64,000 bases of DNA from JAVBQF01 sp031549195 (GCA_031549195.1 JAVBQF010000006.1:1-64000), one strand, 5' to 3'; shown: positions 8,054 to 17,152, counted from the stretch's first letter. Notes: a model not told the origin generated them from the sequence alone. Numbers and translations: made by a program.

Positions 8054-9541
8054 CTAAATTAACTTTTTTGGAAGTTTTATACTATAAACTGCTGGTCCCT
8101 TTACACTGTTACCCTTAATATCAAAACGAGATCCATGACAAGGGCAATCCCATGTTTTATCAACTTCATTAAATACTAGACTACACATCATATGTGGACA
8201 AGTATTTAATACCGTATATTCCTTTCCCTCTTCATCTATGTAGACTCCATATTTTTTATTATCCTTTTCAATTATTTTTACATTAACCTTATAAAAGTCT
8301 TTTTTCTTAAAAAGTTTCGATCCGATGAAAGTTTTTCCTGTTTGTACACCATTAGTAACTAATGTACCAACACTACTTAGCATAATAGGGCGAGTAGGTT
8401 CAAATAACTGAACATATTCATTTACTTTATCCGTTAATAAGTCACTAATAATTTTCCCTGCTATTGTACCGTTTGTCATTCCCCATGTATTATACCCAGT
8501 GCCAATCAGCAAATTGTAATTATCTTTTTCTAGATATCCAATTAAGGGAAGGGAATCAATTGTCATAAGATCATAATTAAACCACATGTGGGTAATATCT
8601 TGAGATAATAAGCTTTTCATCTTCCATATAACATTATCATAGTTTTTAACATTATCCATATTATCTCCAAGTCTTCTTGATTCACTTAAATAAATAACAT
8701 AATCTTCTTTATCTGAATAATACCTAATAGAATGCACATCTTTTTCCATGTTAATAGCATTAAATTTCTTGTTTTTCTCTATTTTAGCAGCGGTTAAATA
8801 TGATTTTTCAAGATATGTTTTAAGTGGAATAAATCCTGGATTAATGAAAAATGGATAGTGACAAGCTATGACTAACTTTTTTGTAAATATATGTTGTTTA
8901 TTAGTGTAAATTAAGTAGCCATCTTCTTGTTTTATACAGTCAATGGCTTTTATGCCTTCATAGACTTTAATACCATTATTAATACATATATCTTTAATGT
9001 CTAACAAATATTTTGCAGGGTTGAAAACAGCAGTATTATCCACCTTAATTGAATAACTACAAGAAAATTTAATGCCAATATTATCTGTATTTTTAAATAG
9101 TATTTTATTTCTTGCTAATATCTTTTCTATCTTTTTTATTTTACTTATCTCACTATTTTTACTAGTAAATAAGTGAGAACTATTACTTTCAAAGTTACAT
9201 TTTATTCCATTAGTCAAAATAATATCTTTAACTATTTCTATAGCATCCTTTTGTGCCTTTAAATATAAATCTGTAAAATGAGGCCCATATTTTTTCTCAA
9301 TATCATTGTAAACGTTATTGTGTAAATATGTTAATTTGCCTGTCGAACGTGATGTAACAGAATTTCCTATTTTACCACTATCAATAAGAGTAACATTTAA
9401 ACCGGAATCCTTTAAAAAATAAGCAGTAGTAAGTCCAGTAATACCACCACCTACTATTAAAATATCAGTTTCAATATCTTCATTAATTGTAATTCCCTTT
9501 TTTAGTTTTACTGTATCTAACCATAAACTTTCATTTTTCAT
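8054..9541 (-). CDS. FAD-dependent oxidoreductase with C-terminal Rieske iron-sulfur domain (YhfW-like)
   Basis: 495 residues. The N-terminus has a DAO-type FAD fold: DILIVGGGITGLTTAYFL (GxGxxG) and the ribose-binding VTLIDSG strand. The C-terminal 90 residues hold a complete Rieske site: CPHMMC upstream and DCPCHGSRFD downstream, i.e. the C-x-H and C-x-x-H ligands of a [2Fe-2S] cluster. The arrangement matches the Bacillus YhfW family of unknown substrate. The frame opens at a TTG (9574), but GGTGA directly precedes ATG 9541, so I start there. A 2Fe-2S oxidoreductase in an otherwise fermentative-looking genome suggests oxygen or peroxide related redox work; that is inference. Confidence 0.9.
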   Translation of the reverse strand: MKNESLWLDTVKLKKGITINEDIETDILIVGGGITGLTTAYFLKDSGLNVTLIDSGKIGNSVTSRSTGKLTYLHNNVYNDIEKKYGPHFTDLYLKAQKDAIEIVKDIILTNGIKCNFESNSSHLFTSKNSEISKIKKIEKILARNKILFKNTDNIGIKFSCSYSIKVDNTAVFNPAKYLLDIKDICINNGIKVYEGIKAIDCIKQEDGYLIYTNKQHIFTKKLVIACHYPFFINPGFIPLKTYLEKSYLTAAKIEKNKKFNAINMEKDVHSIRYYSDKEDYVIYLSESRRLGDNMDNVKNYDNVIWKMKSLLSQDITHMWFNYDLMTIDSLPLIGYLEKDNYNLLIGTGYNTWGMTNGTIAGKIISDLLTDKVNEYVQLFEPTRPIMLSSVGTLVTNGVQTGKTFIGSKLFKKKDFYKVNVKIIEKDNKKYGVYIDEEGKEYTVLNTCPHMMCSLVFNEVDKTWDCPCHGSRFDIKGNSVKGPAVYSIKLPKKLI

Positions 9542-9686
9542 TATCTTCACCATTATCATTATGATATCAATCAAGTTGTTTTATACAGTATATTGAAAAA
9601 TAAAAGTAGATACCATAATAATAACTGATATAAATGTGCATGATAATAATAATTAAATAATTCACTTAATTTAAGTAAAATTTTTG

Positions 9687-9714
9687 TTGATTTTAATGAA
9701 GTTTGTGCTATAAT
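9687..9714 (+). promoter_or_regulatory. Promoter of typA
   Basis: TTGATT (9687-9692), 16-base spacer, TATAAT (9709-9714) with TG one base upstream (extended -10). AGGAAG follows before the ATG. Confidence 0.65.
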
Positions 9715-9746
9715 TTAAAGGTCGTATTTAGGAAGAAGTGAATTTT

Positions 9747-11544
9747 ATGGAAAAAAGAAATATAGCAATTATTGCCCATGTTGACCATGGTAAGACTACA
9801 TTAGTTGATCAAATACTTAAGTCAGTAGGGACTTTTAGAGAAAATGAGGACATTAGTAATGTATCAATGGACTCCAACCAAATAGAAAGAGAACGTGGTA
9901 TTACAATATTAGCAAAAACTACTGCAATTAATTACAAGAATGTACGTATTAATATACTTGATACACCAGGTCATGCTGACTTTGGTGGAGAAGTAGAACG
10001 TATAATGAAGATGGTTGATGGTGTATTACTTGTTGTAGATGCTTATGAGGGTACAATGCCTCAAACTAGATTTGTATTAAAAAAAGCATTAGAAGCAAAA
10101 GTAAAACCTATTGTAGTTGTTAATAAAGTTGATAAGCCAACTGCGAGATGTAAAGAAGTAATTGATGAAGTATTAGAATTATTTATGGACCTTGGTGCGA
10201 ATGATTCGCAACTTGATTTTAAAGTAGTATATGCATCTGCAATTAATGGCACTAGTAGTTTAGACAATAATGTTGAAACGCAAGAAAAAGGGTTTAATAA
10301 ATTACTTGATTATATAATTGATGAAATTCCAGAACCATTTGGAAGTAATGAAGAAGTTTTACAGTTTCAACCTGCATTACTAGATTATAATGATTTCGTT
10401 GGTAGAATTGGAATTGGTAGGGTACATAACGGAGTAATAAGAGTAGGTCAAATGGTATCTTGTATAAGACTAGATGGATCTATTAAACAATTTAGAATTC
10501 AAAAGTTATTTGGGTTTATTGGTCTTAAAAGGGTAGAGATAGAAGAAGCAGAAGCAGGGGATATCGTTGCTGTTGCTGGACTTGCTGATATTTCTGTAGG
10601 TGAAACATTATGTGAAGTAGGAAAACATGTAGCACTTCCAGTACTTCACGTAGATGAACCAACTTTGCAAATGACAATCGGAACAAATTCTTCACCATTC
10701 TGTGGAAAAGATGGAAAACTTTTAACTGCAAGAAAGATTGCAAAAAGAGTTACAAAAAGATGTTAGTCTAAGAGTTGAACCAAATGATTCTGAATCTTGG
10801 TTGGTATCAGGACGAGGAGAATTACATCTAGGTATATTAATTGAAAATATGCGTAGAGAAGGATATGAACTTGAAGTATCAAAACCCAAAGTAATTATAA
10901 AAGAAGAAGATGGTAAAAGATTGGAGCCATATGAAGAGCTTCAAATAGAGTGCCCTGAAGATGTAGTTGGGAATGTAATAGAAGAATTGGGTAGACGTGG
11001 TGCTGTAATGGACAGTATGACAAACTTTGGCAGTCAAGTCAGAGTTAATTATACAATTCCATCACGGGGTTTAATTGGATTTACAACAAACTTTATGACA
11101 CTTACTAAGGGTTATGGAATTATAAATCATACATTCAAAGAATATAGAGAAATGATCAATGTTGAAGTTGGTGAGAGAACACTAGGTGTTTTAGTAGCTA
11201 TGGAGGCAGGAAAATCAACTGCATATTCACTAGGTGGACTTGAAGATAGAGGAATTATGTTCATAGAGCCAGGTGTAGATGTCTATGAAGGTATGATTAT
11301 TGGTGAACATACAAGAGAAAATGATCTAGCAGTAAATGCAGTAAAAGGAAAACAATTAACTAATATGCGTGCAGCTGGATCAGATAAAACAGTAGTATTG
11401 AAACGTCCAAGACCAATTCCACTAGAATACGCAATTGATTACATTAACAGTGACGAATTAGTAGAAGTAACACCACTTAACATAAGATTACGTAAAAAAA
11501 TATTAAATACAGAACAAAGAAAGAAATTAGAAAATAAAAATTAA
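9747..11544 (+). pseudogene. typA: Ribosome-associated GTPase TypA/BipA, frameshifted near 10750
   Basis: TypA is a translational GTPase that binds ribosomes and helps 50S assembly under stress. The first frame (to 10766) has P-loop AHVDHGKT, DTPGHADF and NKVD, then domain II up to SSPFCGKDGKLLTARKI. The second frame (from about 10738, +1) continues with ELQKDVSLRVE and SGRGELHLGIL and runs to the normal C-terminus. Together they give the family length of about 600. The junction lies in two near-identical GAGTTACAAAA-like words; loss of one 11-base unit explains the shift and the roughly four missing residues. Everything else looks intact, so this is either a very recent mutation or an assembly/sequencing error. 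Confidence 0.85.
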
Positions 11545-11556
11545 TTTCTTTTTCTA
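11521..11556 (+). terminator. Terminator of typA, starting inside the coding sequence
   Basis: AAGAAATTA (11521-11529) pairs perfectly with TAATTTCTT (11542-11550) across a 12-base loop, then TTTCTATTT. The left arm encodes the last lysine-rich residues. Confidence 0.6.
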
Positions 11557-11563
11557 TTTGTGA

Positions 11564-11569
11564 TATAAT
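11564..11569 (+). promoter_or_regulatory. Extended -10 box before the membrane thioredoxin-fold gene
   Basis: TATAAT at 11564-11569 with TG at 11561-11562. A weak TTAATT at 11541-11546 gives a 17-base spacer. Confidence 0.5.
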
Positions 11570-11594
11570 TAATATAGATAATGTGGAGGCGAAT

Positions 11595-12083
11595 ATGAGA
11601 AACTATATAAGAGTTGCGTTTATTTGTATTGTAACAGTTGTTATTGTAATTGCTTTAGGAGCAATATATGATACTTATCAAAAATATGATTTAAATATAC
11701 CTATTATAAGGGGGACACTTAAGGAATTAAAGCCTAATGATTTAGATAATTACATATCAGAAAATGATTACACACTTCTTTATGTGTGTGTAGCCACTGA
11801 TGATAATTGTAGGAAGCTAGAGAAAAAATTAAAAGATGTGTTAAAGGAGAGAAGACTAACAGAGGAAATAATATATTTGAATATTACAGAAGAAGATAGT
11901 TATGGTGAATATTTAAATAAGTTGAACACTAAGTACTCTAAAGATATTGTAATTTCAAATTATCCTGCTTTAATAATATTTGAAAATCAAAAAATGGTTG
12001 GTATTGTAGAAAAAAATGGTAATCAATATTTAAATGTTGGAGATATTGAACAATTTTTAGACGTTAATGAAATAAGAGATTAA
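11595..12083 (+). CDS. Membrane-anchored thioredoxin-fold-like protein
   Basis: 162 residues: one N-terminal membrane helix (about 5-26) and an extracellular domain with thioredoxin-like strand order (YTLLYVCVATDDNCRKLEKKL, then IIYLNI and a cis-Pro-like NYPALIIFENQKMVG). The usual CxxC is replaced by widely spaced cysteines in VCVATDDNC, so disulfide activity is doubtful. It resembles the protein at 50183-50659, which does have CVAC. GGAGG lies 6 bases before ATG 11595; the upstream GTG at 11583 is inside the ribosome site. Function beyond the fold is unknown. Confidence 0.65.
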   Translation: MRNYIRVAFICIVTVVIVIALGAIYDTYQKYDLNIPIIRGTLKELKPNDLDNYISENDYTLLYVCVATDDNCRKLEKKLKDVLKERRLTEEIIYLNITEEDSYGEYLNKLNTKYSKDIVISNYPALIIFENQKMVGIVEKNGNQYLNVGDIEQFLDVNEIRD

Positions 12084-12097
12084 CGTTCTTTTATTTT
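12061..12097 (+). terminator. Terminator overlapping the stop of the thioredoxin-fold gene
   Basis: ACGTTAAT (12061-12068) and ATTAACGT (12079-12086), 8 bp perfect, then TCTTTTATTTT. The TAA stop lies in the right arm. Confidence 0.7.
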
Positions 12098-12126
12098 AAA
12101 AAATAGATTAATTGAAAGTCCTATGT

Positions 12127-12132
12127 TATAAT
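12127..12132 (+). promoter_or_regulatory. Extended -10 box before the 12155 gene
   Basis: TATAAT at 12127-12132 with TG at 12124-12125; no clear -35. Confidence 0.45.
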
Positions 12133-12154
12133 AGGGTTAGAAAAGAGGAAAAAT

Positions 12155-12703
12155 ATGAGTATAGTTAGAAATGGTAATACTGAGGCATACCCAGCTGCTC
12201 CAGTAAAAATATCAAGATTGAGAATTCCAACTTTTGATGGTGAAAAAATAATGTGGGGAAAACCTAAAATTGAAGTGCCGGGAACAACGTTTTTAACTGA
12301 CAGATCAGAAATAGGATTTAGATTATTTGAAACAGATACGGAATTAACCTTGTTACCTTCAATGCAAAGGCCACATGATCTTCATTCATTGGGTGTGACA
12401 ACTAGGACACTTAGACATCCTAATAATATGAATAACTTTTTGCTTGCAAATTTTCAACTTAGAGAAGATATTTTAGAGTGGATACAAAGCGATGAAAATA
12501 TGGAAACTATGCTATGGGTGATGGAATTATCAAAAACAGGAAGTGCAGAAATAGAAAAATATGCTCAATATTGCCAATATATGAAAGATGAGCAAGGAAG
12601 AAAAGCAGGAGAAACTAGGGCAAGAAGAGAGCAACATGAAACTAATACAACAGCTAAAATGAGAGAACTTGTATCAAAGTATAATGGTAATGGTACTCGA
12701 TAA
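12155..12703 (+). CDS. Hypothetical cytoplasmic protein
   Basis: 182 residues, starting at ATG 12155 after AGAGG. No signal peptide or membrane helix. The middle contains a WIQSDENMETMLWVMELSK segment and the C-terminal 50 residues are charged and helical (KDEQGRKAGETRARREQHE), possibly a coiled tail. I do not recognise the family. It has its own extended -10 promoter and trmL follows 24 bases later, so the two are probably co-transcribed. Confidence 0.7.
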   Translation: MSIVRNGNTEAYPAAPVKISRLRIPTFDGEKIMWGKPKIEVPGTTFLTDRSEIGFRLFETDTELTLLPSMQRPHDLHSLGVTTRTLRHPNNMNNFLLANFQLREDILEWIQSDENMETMLWVMELSKTGSAEIEKYAQYCQYMKDEQGRKAGETRARREQHETNTTAKMRELVSKYNGNGTR

Positions 12704-12727
12704 ATGATTACAAAGAGGAACTATTAA

Positions 12728-13237
12728 ATGTTACATATTGTTTTGTTTGAACCGGAAATACCAGGTAATACTGGTAATATTATGAGGACTTGTGTTGCTA
12801 CCAATACTAAACTACACCTAATTAAACCACTTGGTTTTTCATTAGATGAAAAATATTTAAGAAGAAGTGGGGTAAATTATATCGATAAATTAGTATATGA
12901 AGTATATGAAAATTATCAAGATTTTGAAAGTAAAAATGATGGAGAATATTATTTTTATACAAGATACGGTCATAAGCCTCATACAGATTTTGATTATAGT
13001 AATAAAGATAAAGAAATCTATTTAATATTCGGTAAAGAATCAACTGGGATACCAAAAGAGCTATTGAGACCACATATAGATAACTGTGCAAGAATTCCAA
13101 TGTCAAATAATGTTAGGAGTTTAAATCTATCCAATTGCTGCGCTTTGGTGTTATATGAAGTATTAAGACAACAAAATTATAGAGATCTCTTATTTGAAGA
13201 ACCACATAAAGATAAAAATTTTATTATGATTGATTAA
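12728..13237 (+). CDS. trmL: tRNA (cytidine/uridine-34 2'-O)-methyltransferase TrmL
   Basis: A SPOUT-class enzyme that methylates the ribose of the wobble base in tRNA-Leu isoacceptors using S-adenosylmethionine. The 169-residue protein has the family motifs: N-terminal FEPEIPGNTGNIMRTC, KPLGFSLDEKYLRRSGVNY, IYLIFGKESTGIPKE and the trefoil-knot motif IPMSNNVRSLNLSN. Length is typical for TrmL/CspR. AGAGG precedes the ATG. A tRNA gene follows. Confidence 0.94.
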   Translation: MLHIVLFEPEIPGNTGNIMRTCVATNTKLHLIKPLGFSLDEKYLRRSGVNYIDKLVYEVYENYQDFESKNDGEYYFYTRYGHKPHTDFDYSNKDKEIYLIFGKESTGIPKELLRPHIDNCARIPMSNNVRSLNLSNCCALVLYEVLRQQNYRDLLFEEPHKDKNFIMID

Positions 13238-13244
13238 ATTAGTG

Positions 13245-13273
13245 TTGACAACAATTATTTGAAATGTTAGAAT
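13245..13273 (+). promoter_or_regulatory. Promoter of tRNA-Ala
   Basis: TTGACA (13245-13250), 17-base spacer, TAGAAT (13268-13273) with an upstream TG. It ends 20 bases before the tRNA. Confidence 0.65.
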
Positions 13274-13292
13274 TAATTTACTCAGTTGTTTT

Positions 13293-13368
13293 GGGGCATT
13301 AGCTCAGCTGGGAGAGCGCCACGCTTGCACCGTGGAGGTCAACGGTTCGATCCCGTTATGCTCCACCA
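13293..13368 (+). tRNA. tRNA-Ala (anticodon TGC)
   Basis: 76 bases including encoded CCA. The acceptor arm GGGGCAT pairs with ATGCTCC (one G-T), the anticodon arm CCACG/CGTGG encloses CTTGCAC with TGC as bases 34-36, and the T loop reads GGTTCGATCC. The discriminator base is A. Confidence 0.97.
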
Positions 13369-13475
13369 TTTAGGAATTATACGAACCAAATATGTTATTT
13401 TGTAGGAGGATTCGTTATAACTGTGAAGCTTGGTCAAACAAGCAAAAAACCGATTATAAAGTAATCGGTTTTTAT
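13369..13475 (+). other. Structured stretch and terminator downstream of tRNA-Ala
   Basis: After the tRNA come an imperfect inverted repeat (ATTATACGAACC against GGATTCGTTATAA), a short GCTTG/CAAGC hairpin, and a strong terminator ACCGATTA/TAATCGGT (13449-13469) with T tract to 13475. A 13-codon GTG frame (13425-13466) ends inside the terminator; its ribosome site is too far away to be convincing. This may simply be the processed 3' trailer of the tRNA. Confidence 0.45.
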
Positions 13476-13561
13476 TATATTTGCCATTTTTTAATTACAC
13501 ATATAAAACTGATAAGGAAATATCATAAAGCGATGTGTCGTTGATTTGTGTTATATTTTAG

Positions 13562-13820
13562 TATATACTGTGTGTAGAAGAAAATGAAAGTAGAAATGAA
13601 ATTACTCATTTAGTGCTATCGATAAATCATAAAATAATTTTCTATTTTGATAAAGACGGTAGAAGCATATCAGTTAAATAATGATGCAATAATTTATACT
13701 AATTCAATTTTAAAAAAATTGAGTTTTGAAGAGGCTATAGATAGATTCATTGAAATATCACAGAAAAATGGTTGTTTAAAAGAAAATAAAGACAATATAG
13801 TAGTATGCACCGAAGAATAG
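13562..13820 (+). pseudogene. Remnant of an RsgI-like domain (frameshifted, no start)
   Basis: The stretch between the tRNA and the next gene is not empty. One frame from 13562 reads ITHLVLSINHKIIFYFDKDG and ends at TAA 13679. The +1 frame continues from 13680 with NDAIIYTNSILKKLSFEEA and KKNGCLKENKDNIVV to TAG 13818. Joined, this matches the middle domain of RsgI-type anti-sigma proteins (two strands, then the (L)SFEEAIDRFIE helix, then a final strand). There is no start codon, ribosome site or membrane segment. It ends 14 bases before the intact RsgI-like gene, so it looks like a decayed neighbour or duplicate. Confidence 0.65.
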
Positions 13821-13834
13821 AAGAGGATCAAAGT

Positions 13835-14929
13835 ATGAAAAAAGCAGAACAGAAAAACAATAAATTTAAAAAAGTAAGAAAAATAATTAAATGGATATTA
13901 CTAGGCATTTTAGCAGTGATAATAATTTTAGCAGGGTATTTATTCATAAATAAAAAATTGATTGAAGCTAATGATAAAAGAATTATAAATGCTATGAATA
14001 AGTTAGAAAAAGAAAAACTAGAATATGTCTTTGTAGATATTAATCCAAGTTTTGTAATAACTATTAAAAATAATAAGGTGCAAGATGTAGCTTGTTTAAA
14101 TGATGATTGTTTAAGTTTTTATGACGAGATAGATATTAAAAATAAAAATACTAATGATAGTATTGATATTCTTTATAATTTAACAAACGAAAAAGGTTTT
14201 GATGTCTCTGATGGCGTTAATGTTAAAACAACATTTGAATTAGAAATAAAGAATTCAGATTATATAAACATAGAAAAAATTGATGAAACAACAAAGAATG
14301 AACTGTTGGAAAAAATTAAAAATAAAGATGCTATTAAAAATAATAATGACAATTATTATACTAAATTATGGAATGAACTAAAAAAAGATAATGACTATGG
14401 TACGGTATATGAATGTGAAATGATTTCAAGCGAATTAACTTGTTATTTTAGTGATAAATTTAATATGGATTATGAAGATACTGTAAGCGGGTGGACTAAA
14501 ATTATTAATAATGTCAATTCACTAAAAAGAGTATTAGATAAATTTGGCATAGAATATATTGAAGAGGGCAACGAAGAGGCAAAAGTTATAAGCGAAATAT
14601 TTGGAATTGATTTTATTGATGTTATTGGAATTATCGTTAATGGTAAAAAATATGATTTATTTGGAGAGATAGAAATTGGTAGTTTTAGCGACGGCGGTAT
14701 ATACTGGGAATGTGATGACCCTTTAGCAACACAAGAAAGTCGACCGGATTGTTTAAAGCAGAGAGAACCTACTGAAATTCCTGGGAAAATTTTTGGTACA
14801 GATTTATCATTTTATAGTAATGTTGAAGAATTATATCTATATAAAGGTGGTATAAACTTAATCACAAAAACTTTTTATCCTAAACAGATTACTGACTTAG
14901 AATTATTAGAATCTTTGAAAAAAAATTGA
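13835..14929 (+). CDS. RsgI-like membrane protein (anti-sigma-I middle-domain type)
   Basis: 364 residues with a basic N-terminus, a single membrane helix at about residues 23-44 (IIKWILLGILAVIIILAGYL) and an extracellular part. Residues 65-150 resemble the RsgI middle domain: YVFVDINPSFVITIKNNKV, a helix (NDSIDILYNLTNEKGF) and TTFELEI. The rest is unknown and includes ECDDPLATQESRPDC with paired cysteines. In clostridial RsgI this domain transmits an outside signal to sigma I; no sigma gene or clear cytoplasmic RsgI head is seen here, so signalling is only inferred. GAGG before ATG 13835 decides the start; the frame opens at 13805. Confidence 0.55.
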   Translation: MKKAEQKNNKFKKVRKIIKWILLGILAVIIILAGYLFINKKLIEANDKRIINAMNKLEKEKLEYVFVDINPSFVITIKNNKVQDVACLNDDCLSFYDEIDIKNKNTNDSIDILYNLTNEKGFDVSDGVNVKTTFELEIKNSDYINIEKIDETTKNELLEKIKNKDAIKNNNDNYYTKLWNELKKDNDYGTVYECEMISSELTCYFSDKFNMDYEDTVSGWTKIINNVNSLKRVLDKFGIEYIEEGNEEAKVISEIFGIDFIDVIGIIVNGKKYDLFGEIEIGSFSDGGIYWECDDPLATQESRPDCLKQREPTEIPGKIFGTDLSFYSNVEELYLYKGGINLITKTFYPKQITDLELLESLKKN

Positions 14930-15167
14930 ACAATTGAATAATTTATTGATTTATTGTGATGTTGCTTTATTAAGTTAGTTATGTGATAATCTAATATTAT
15001 TGTTATATTTATGACTTGTTTTTATGAATTTTGAGTTTTTATTTTCTGATAAACATTTAAAACTATAATATGTTATCTTATTTATTAAATTTAATAATTA
15101 ACACGAAACAGCCATTAAAGGAAAAGTATTTTGTTTTTAGAACGGCCAGGCCACCAAATTAGGTTAT
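14930..15167. other. Gene-free stretch
   Basis: About 240 AT-rich bases between the RsgI-like gene and the shared terminator. I see no ORF with a ribosome site. One GC-richer island (GAACGGCCAGGCCACC near 15141) stands out but has no partner I can identify. Confidence 0.4.
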
Positions 15168-15204
15168 AAAAACTATATTAGTATGACTAATATAGTTTTT
15201 TATT
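15168..15204. terminator. Strong bidirectional terminator
   Basis: AAAAACTATATTAG (15168-15181) and CTAATATAGTTTTT (15187-15200), 14 bp perfect with a 5-base loop and T or A tracts on both sides. It ends the VirD4-like gene on the minus strand. Confidence 0.85.
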
Positions 15205-16590
15205 TTATATATAAATTGTATTCTTAATATTAAATATTGAAATGTTTTGATCTTTCATAAGTGGTATTTCTTTTGGTTCAGTATTAAAATCCCATTTGAT
15301 TTGATAATCAGGTAACATCTTTGTTTTTATTGGCATTGTCCTTGGAATTAAAACAACAGCTTCGAATGTCTTCATCATTTTTAGTTCTTCTATTGTAATT
15401 AGAGGTACTATTTTTGAATCGACTAATTGATTACCACATAAGTTACTGATTTCCTGTAATGTATAAATATCATTTGCAATAAAATATACAATATTGCCAA
15501 AACACATTTTTAGAATTTCAGCATTTTCTTTTCCATAACTATTATTTAAATCAGTGTAACTATTAATGATTACTGTAAACTTAATATCTATACCTCTTGC
15601 GTTATTGATTGTTTTAGCAAAGTTTTTAATTGGTAAAAGCGTTTCAAATTCATCCAATAAAATATTAATAGTTTTTTTCTTTTCTCCAAATAAATCAACA
15701 CTGTAATATAATTGATTTACTAACATTGGAATTAAATAGTCACTATATGTTTCAGAGCCGCTGATTATAAATAGTGCAGTTTTTTCTTTCCCGATATCTT
15801 CTATTTCAAAATCGGTATTTGAAATCATTTTAGATAGCTTTTCGCGCGAAATAAAAGTTTTTATTTTCTGATTGAAGACAGAATGAATGCTTCCTTTTGT
15901 TTCTGGAGGTGCTAAAAGTGTACCAGATAGGTTAATGTAAATATTAGAAGATTTATCAAGGTTGTCCATCAATCCTTTAACTAGACTATCTGAATCTTTA
16001 TTTGTATATGTGTTAAGCTCTGATGCTATAGCAAAAATGCTGTTTAAGTTAATTTCTTCTTTTTTAGCATTTTCAAATAAGTAAAGTGTCAGCCCAACAA
16101 AATAATCGATGGTAGAATTAACCCAGAATGGATCTGTATTTTGCCCTTTTTCTGTAAAAATATAATAGGCAACATTTTCAATTAATTCCATTGCTTTATC
16201 TTTTTCCCCATTTTTATATAATGTATATGGAAAAGACAATGGGTTCCAACAATTTCCAAATAATGGATTTGCAAAATCTAGTACAATAACTTTATAGTTT
16301 TGCTTTTCTAGTTCTGTTGCGGTTTGTTTATAAATATCCCCATTTCGATCGTTTATAATTAATGATTCTCCTGCTTTCATAGCCAGTTTCGTCATTGGTA
16401 GAATAATTGATTGCGTTTTTCCGCTTCCATGAGAGCCAATTACTAAAGAGTGTGTCTTGTTATCATTAATATAAAGGTTCTCCTCATCATACATTAATGG
16501 TATTCCTGACTTTTCAATTTTACTATTATAATTTATGGCAGTTAAGATGTTTTTCAATTCTTTTTTTTCTGCCCATCTTGCATATGTCAT
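15205..16590 (-). CDS. VirD4/TraG-like ATPase without membrane segments
   Basis: 461 residues. This is a short paralogue of the coupling protein at 43971-46451. Shared features: the RWA..KE start, SLVIGSHGSGKTQ (Walker A, residues 52-59), FWVNSTIDYFVGLTLYLFE, the SGT..APPETKGSI motif, INILLDEFETL (Walker B) and the C-terminal KW block. It lacks the two N-terminal membrane helices and the proline-rich tail, so it is probably a soluble ATPase. VirD4 proteins feed DNA or proteins into type IV secretion channels. It is divergent from an AraC-type regulator, with a patatin gene beyond. AAGGAG precedes ATG 16590 and a minus-strand TATAAT lies at 16613-16618. Confidence 0.85.
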   Translation of the reverse strand: MTYARWAEKKELKNILTAINYNSKIEKSGIPLMYDEENLYINDNKTHSLVIGSHGSGKTQSIILPMTKLAMKAGESLIINDRNGDIYKQTATELEKQNYKVIVLDFANPLFGNCWNPLSFPYTLYKNGEKDKAMELIENVAYYIFTEKGQNTDPFWVNSTIDYFVGLTLYLFENAKKEEINLNSIFAIASELNTYTNKDSDSLVKGLMDNLDKSSNIYINLSGTLLAPPETKGSIHSVFNQKIKTFISREKLSKMISNTDFEIEDIGKEKTALFIISGSETYSDYLIPMLVNQLYYSVDLFGEKKKTINILLDEFETLLPIKNFAKTINNARGIDIKFTVIINSYTDLNNSYGKENAEILKMCFGNIVYFIANDIYTLQEISNLCGNQLVDSKIVPLITIEELKMMKTFEAVVLIPRTMPIKTKMLPDYQIKWDFNTEPKEIPLMKDQNISIFNIKNTIYI

Positions 16591-16654
16591 GTTATTTCTC
16601 CTTTCTGAACTAATTATAGCTCACTTTTAAAATGATACTTAAACAATAGTGGTA

Positions 16655-16666
16655 TTGTGATATAAT
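16655..16666 (+). promoter_or_regulatory. Extended -10 promoter of the AraC-type gene
   Basis: TATAAT (16661-16666) with TG at 16658-16659. It is back-to-back with the VirD4-like gene's -10 (16613-16618), leaving about 40 bases for shared operator sites. Confidence 0.5.
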
Positions 16667-16684
16667 AATTTAAAGAGGTGCGAT

Positions 16685-17152
16685 ATGTTTTCAAATAACC
16701 TTATTTGTAATATTTTAGAATATATTGATGAAAACTTTAATCGAAATATAACGATTGATGAACTAAGTAGAATGTTTTATTTTGATAGAACATATATAAT
16801 GAAAAAATTTAAAAATGAACTATCTATATCAATTGTTAATTATATAAACAAAATGAGAATATATAATAGTTTAAAAGACTATAGATTAGGTTATCAAGTA
16901 ATAAAAATCGCAATTAATAATGGGTTCAATTCACTAGAGTATTATTCTGAAATATTTAAAAAGGTTATTGGTGTTAGTCCCATAATATATAAAAGGTTTA
17001 CAAGATATCCAAACAGTCTCAGTGAAAAGGATTTAAATAAAATTAGAGATTCTGTAGTTGAACTTCAAACTTTAAAGGACAAACAAATATCTTATAAAGA
17101 GAATAAAAAACCAGTATTAAGTCCCGTTAAAAAATTAACTATATTTAAATAG
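16685..17152 (+). CDS. Small AraC-family transcriptional regulator
   Basis: 155 residues consisting almost only of the DNA-binding domain: first helix-turn-helix in ITIDELSRMFYFDRTYIMKKFKNE, second in VIKIAINNGFNSLEYYSEIFKKVIGVSPIIYKR, which matches the AraC signature. No ligand-binding domain precedes it, and the last 45 residues are a charged tail. AGAGGTG sits 5 bases before the ATG. It is divergent from the VirD4-like ATPase and upstream of the patatin gene, so it is a natural candidate to control both; that is inference. Confidence 0.85.
   Translation: MFSNNLICNILEYIDENFNRNITIDELSRMFYFDRTYIMKKFKNELSISIVNYINKMRIYNSLKDYRLGYQVIKIAINNGFNSLEYYSEIFKKVIGVSPIIYKRFTRYPNSLSEKDLNKIRDSVVELQTLKDKQISYKENKKPVLSPVKKLTIFK

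Noticed and set aside
13425..13466. 13-codon GTG ORF after tRNA-Ala
   Set aside because: The AGGAGG is about 12 bases away from the GTG and the frame runs into a terminator hairpin.
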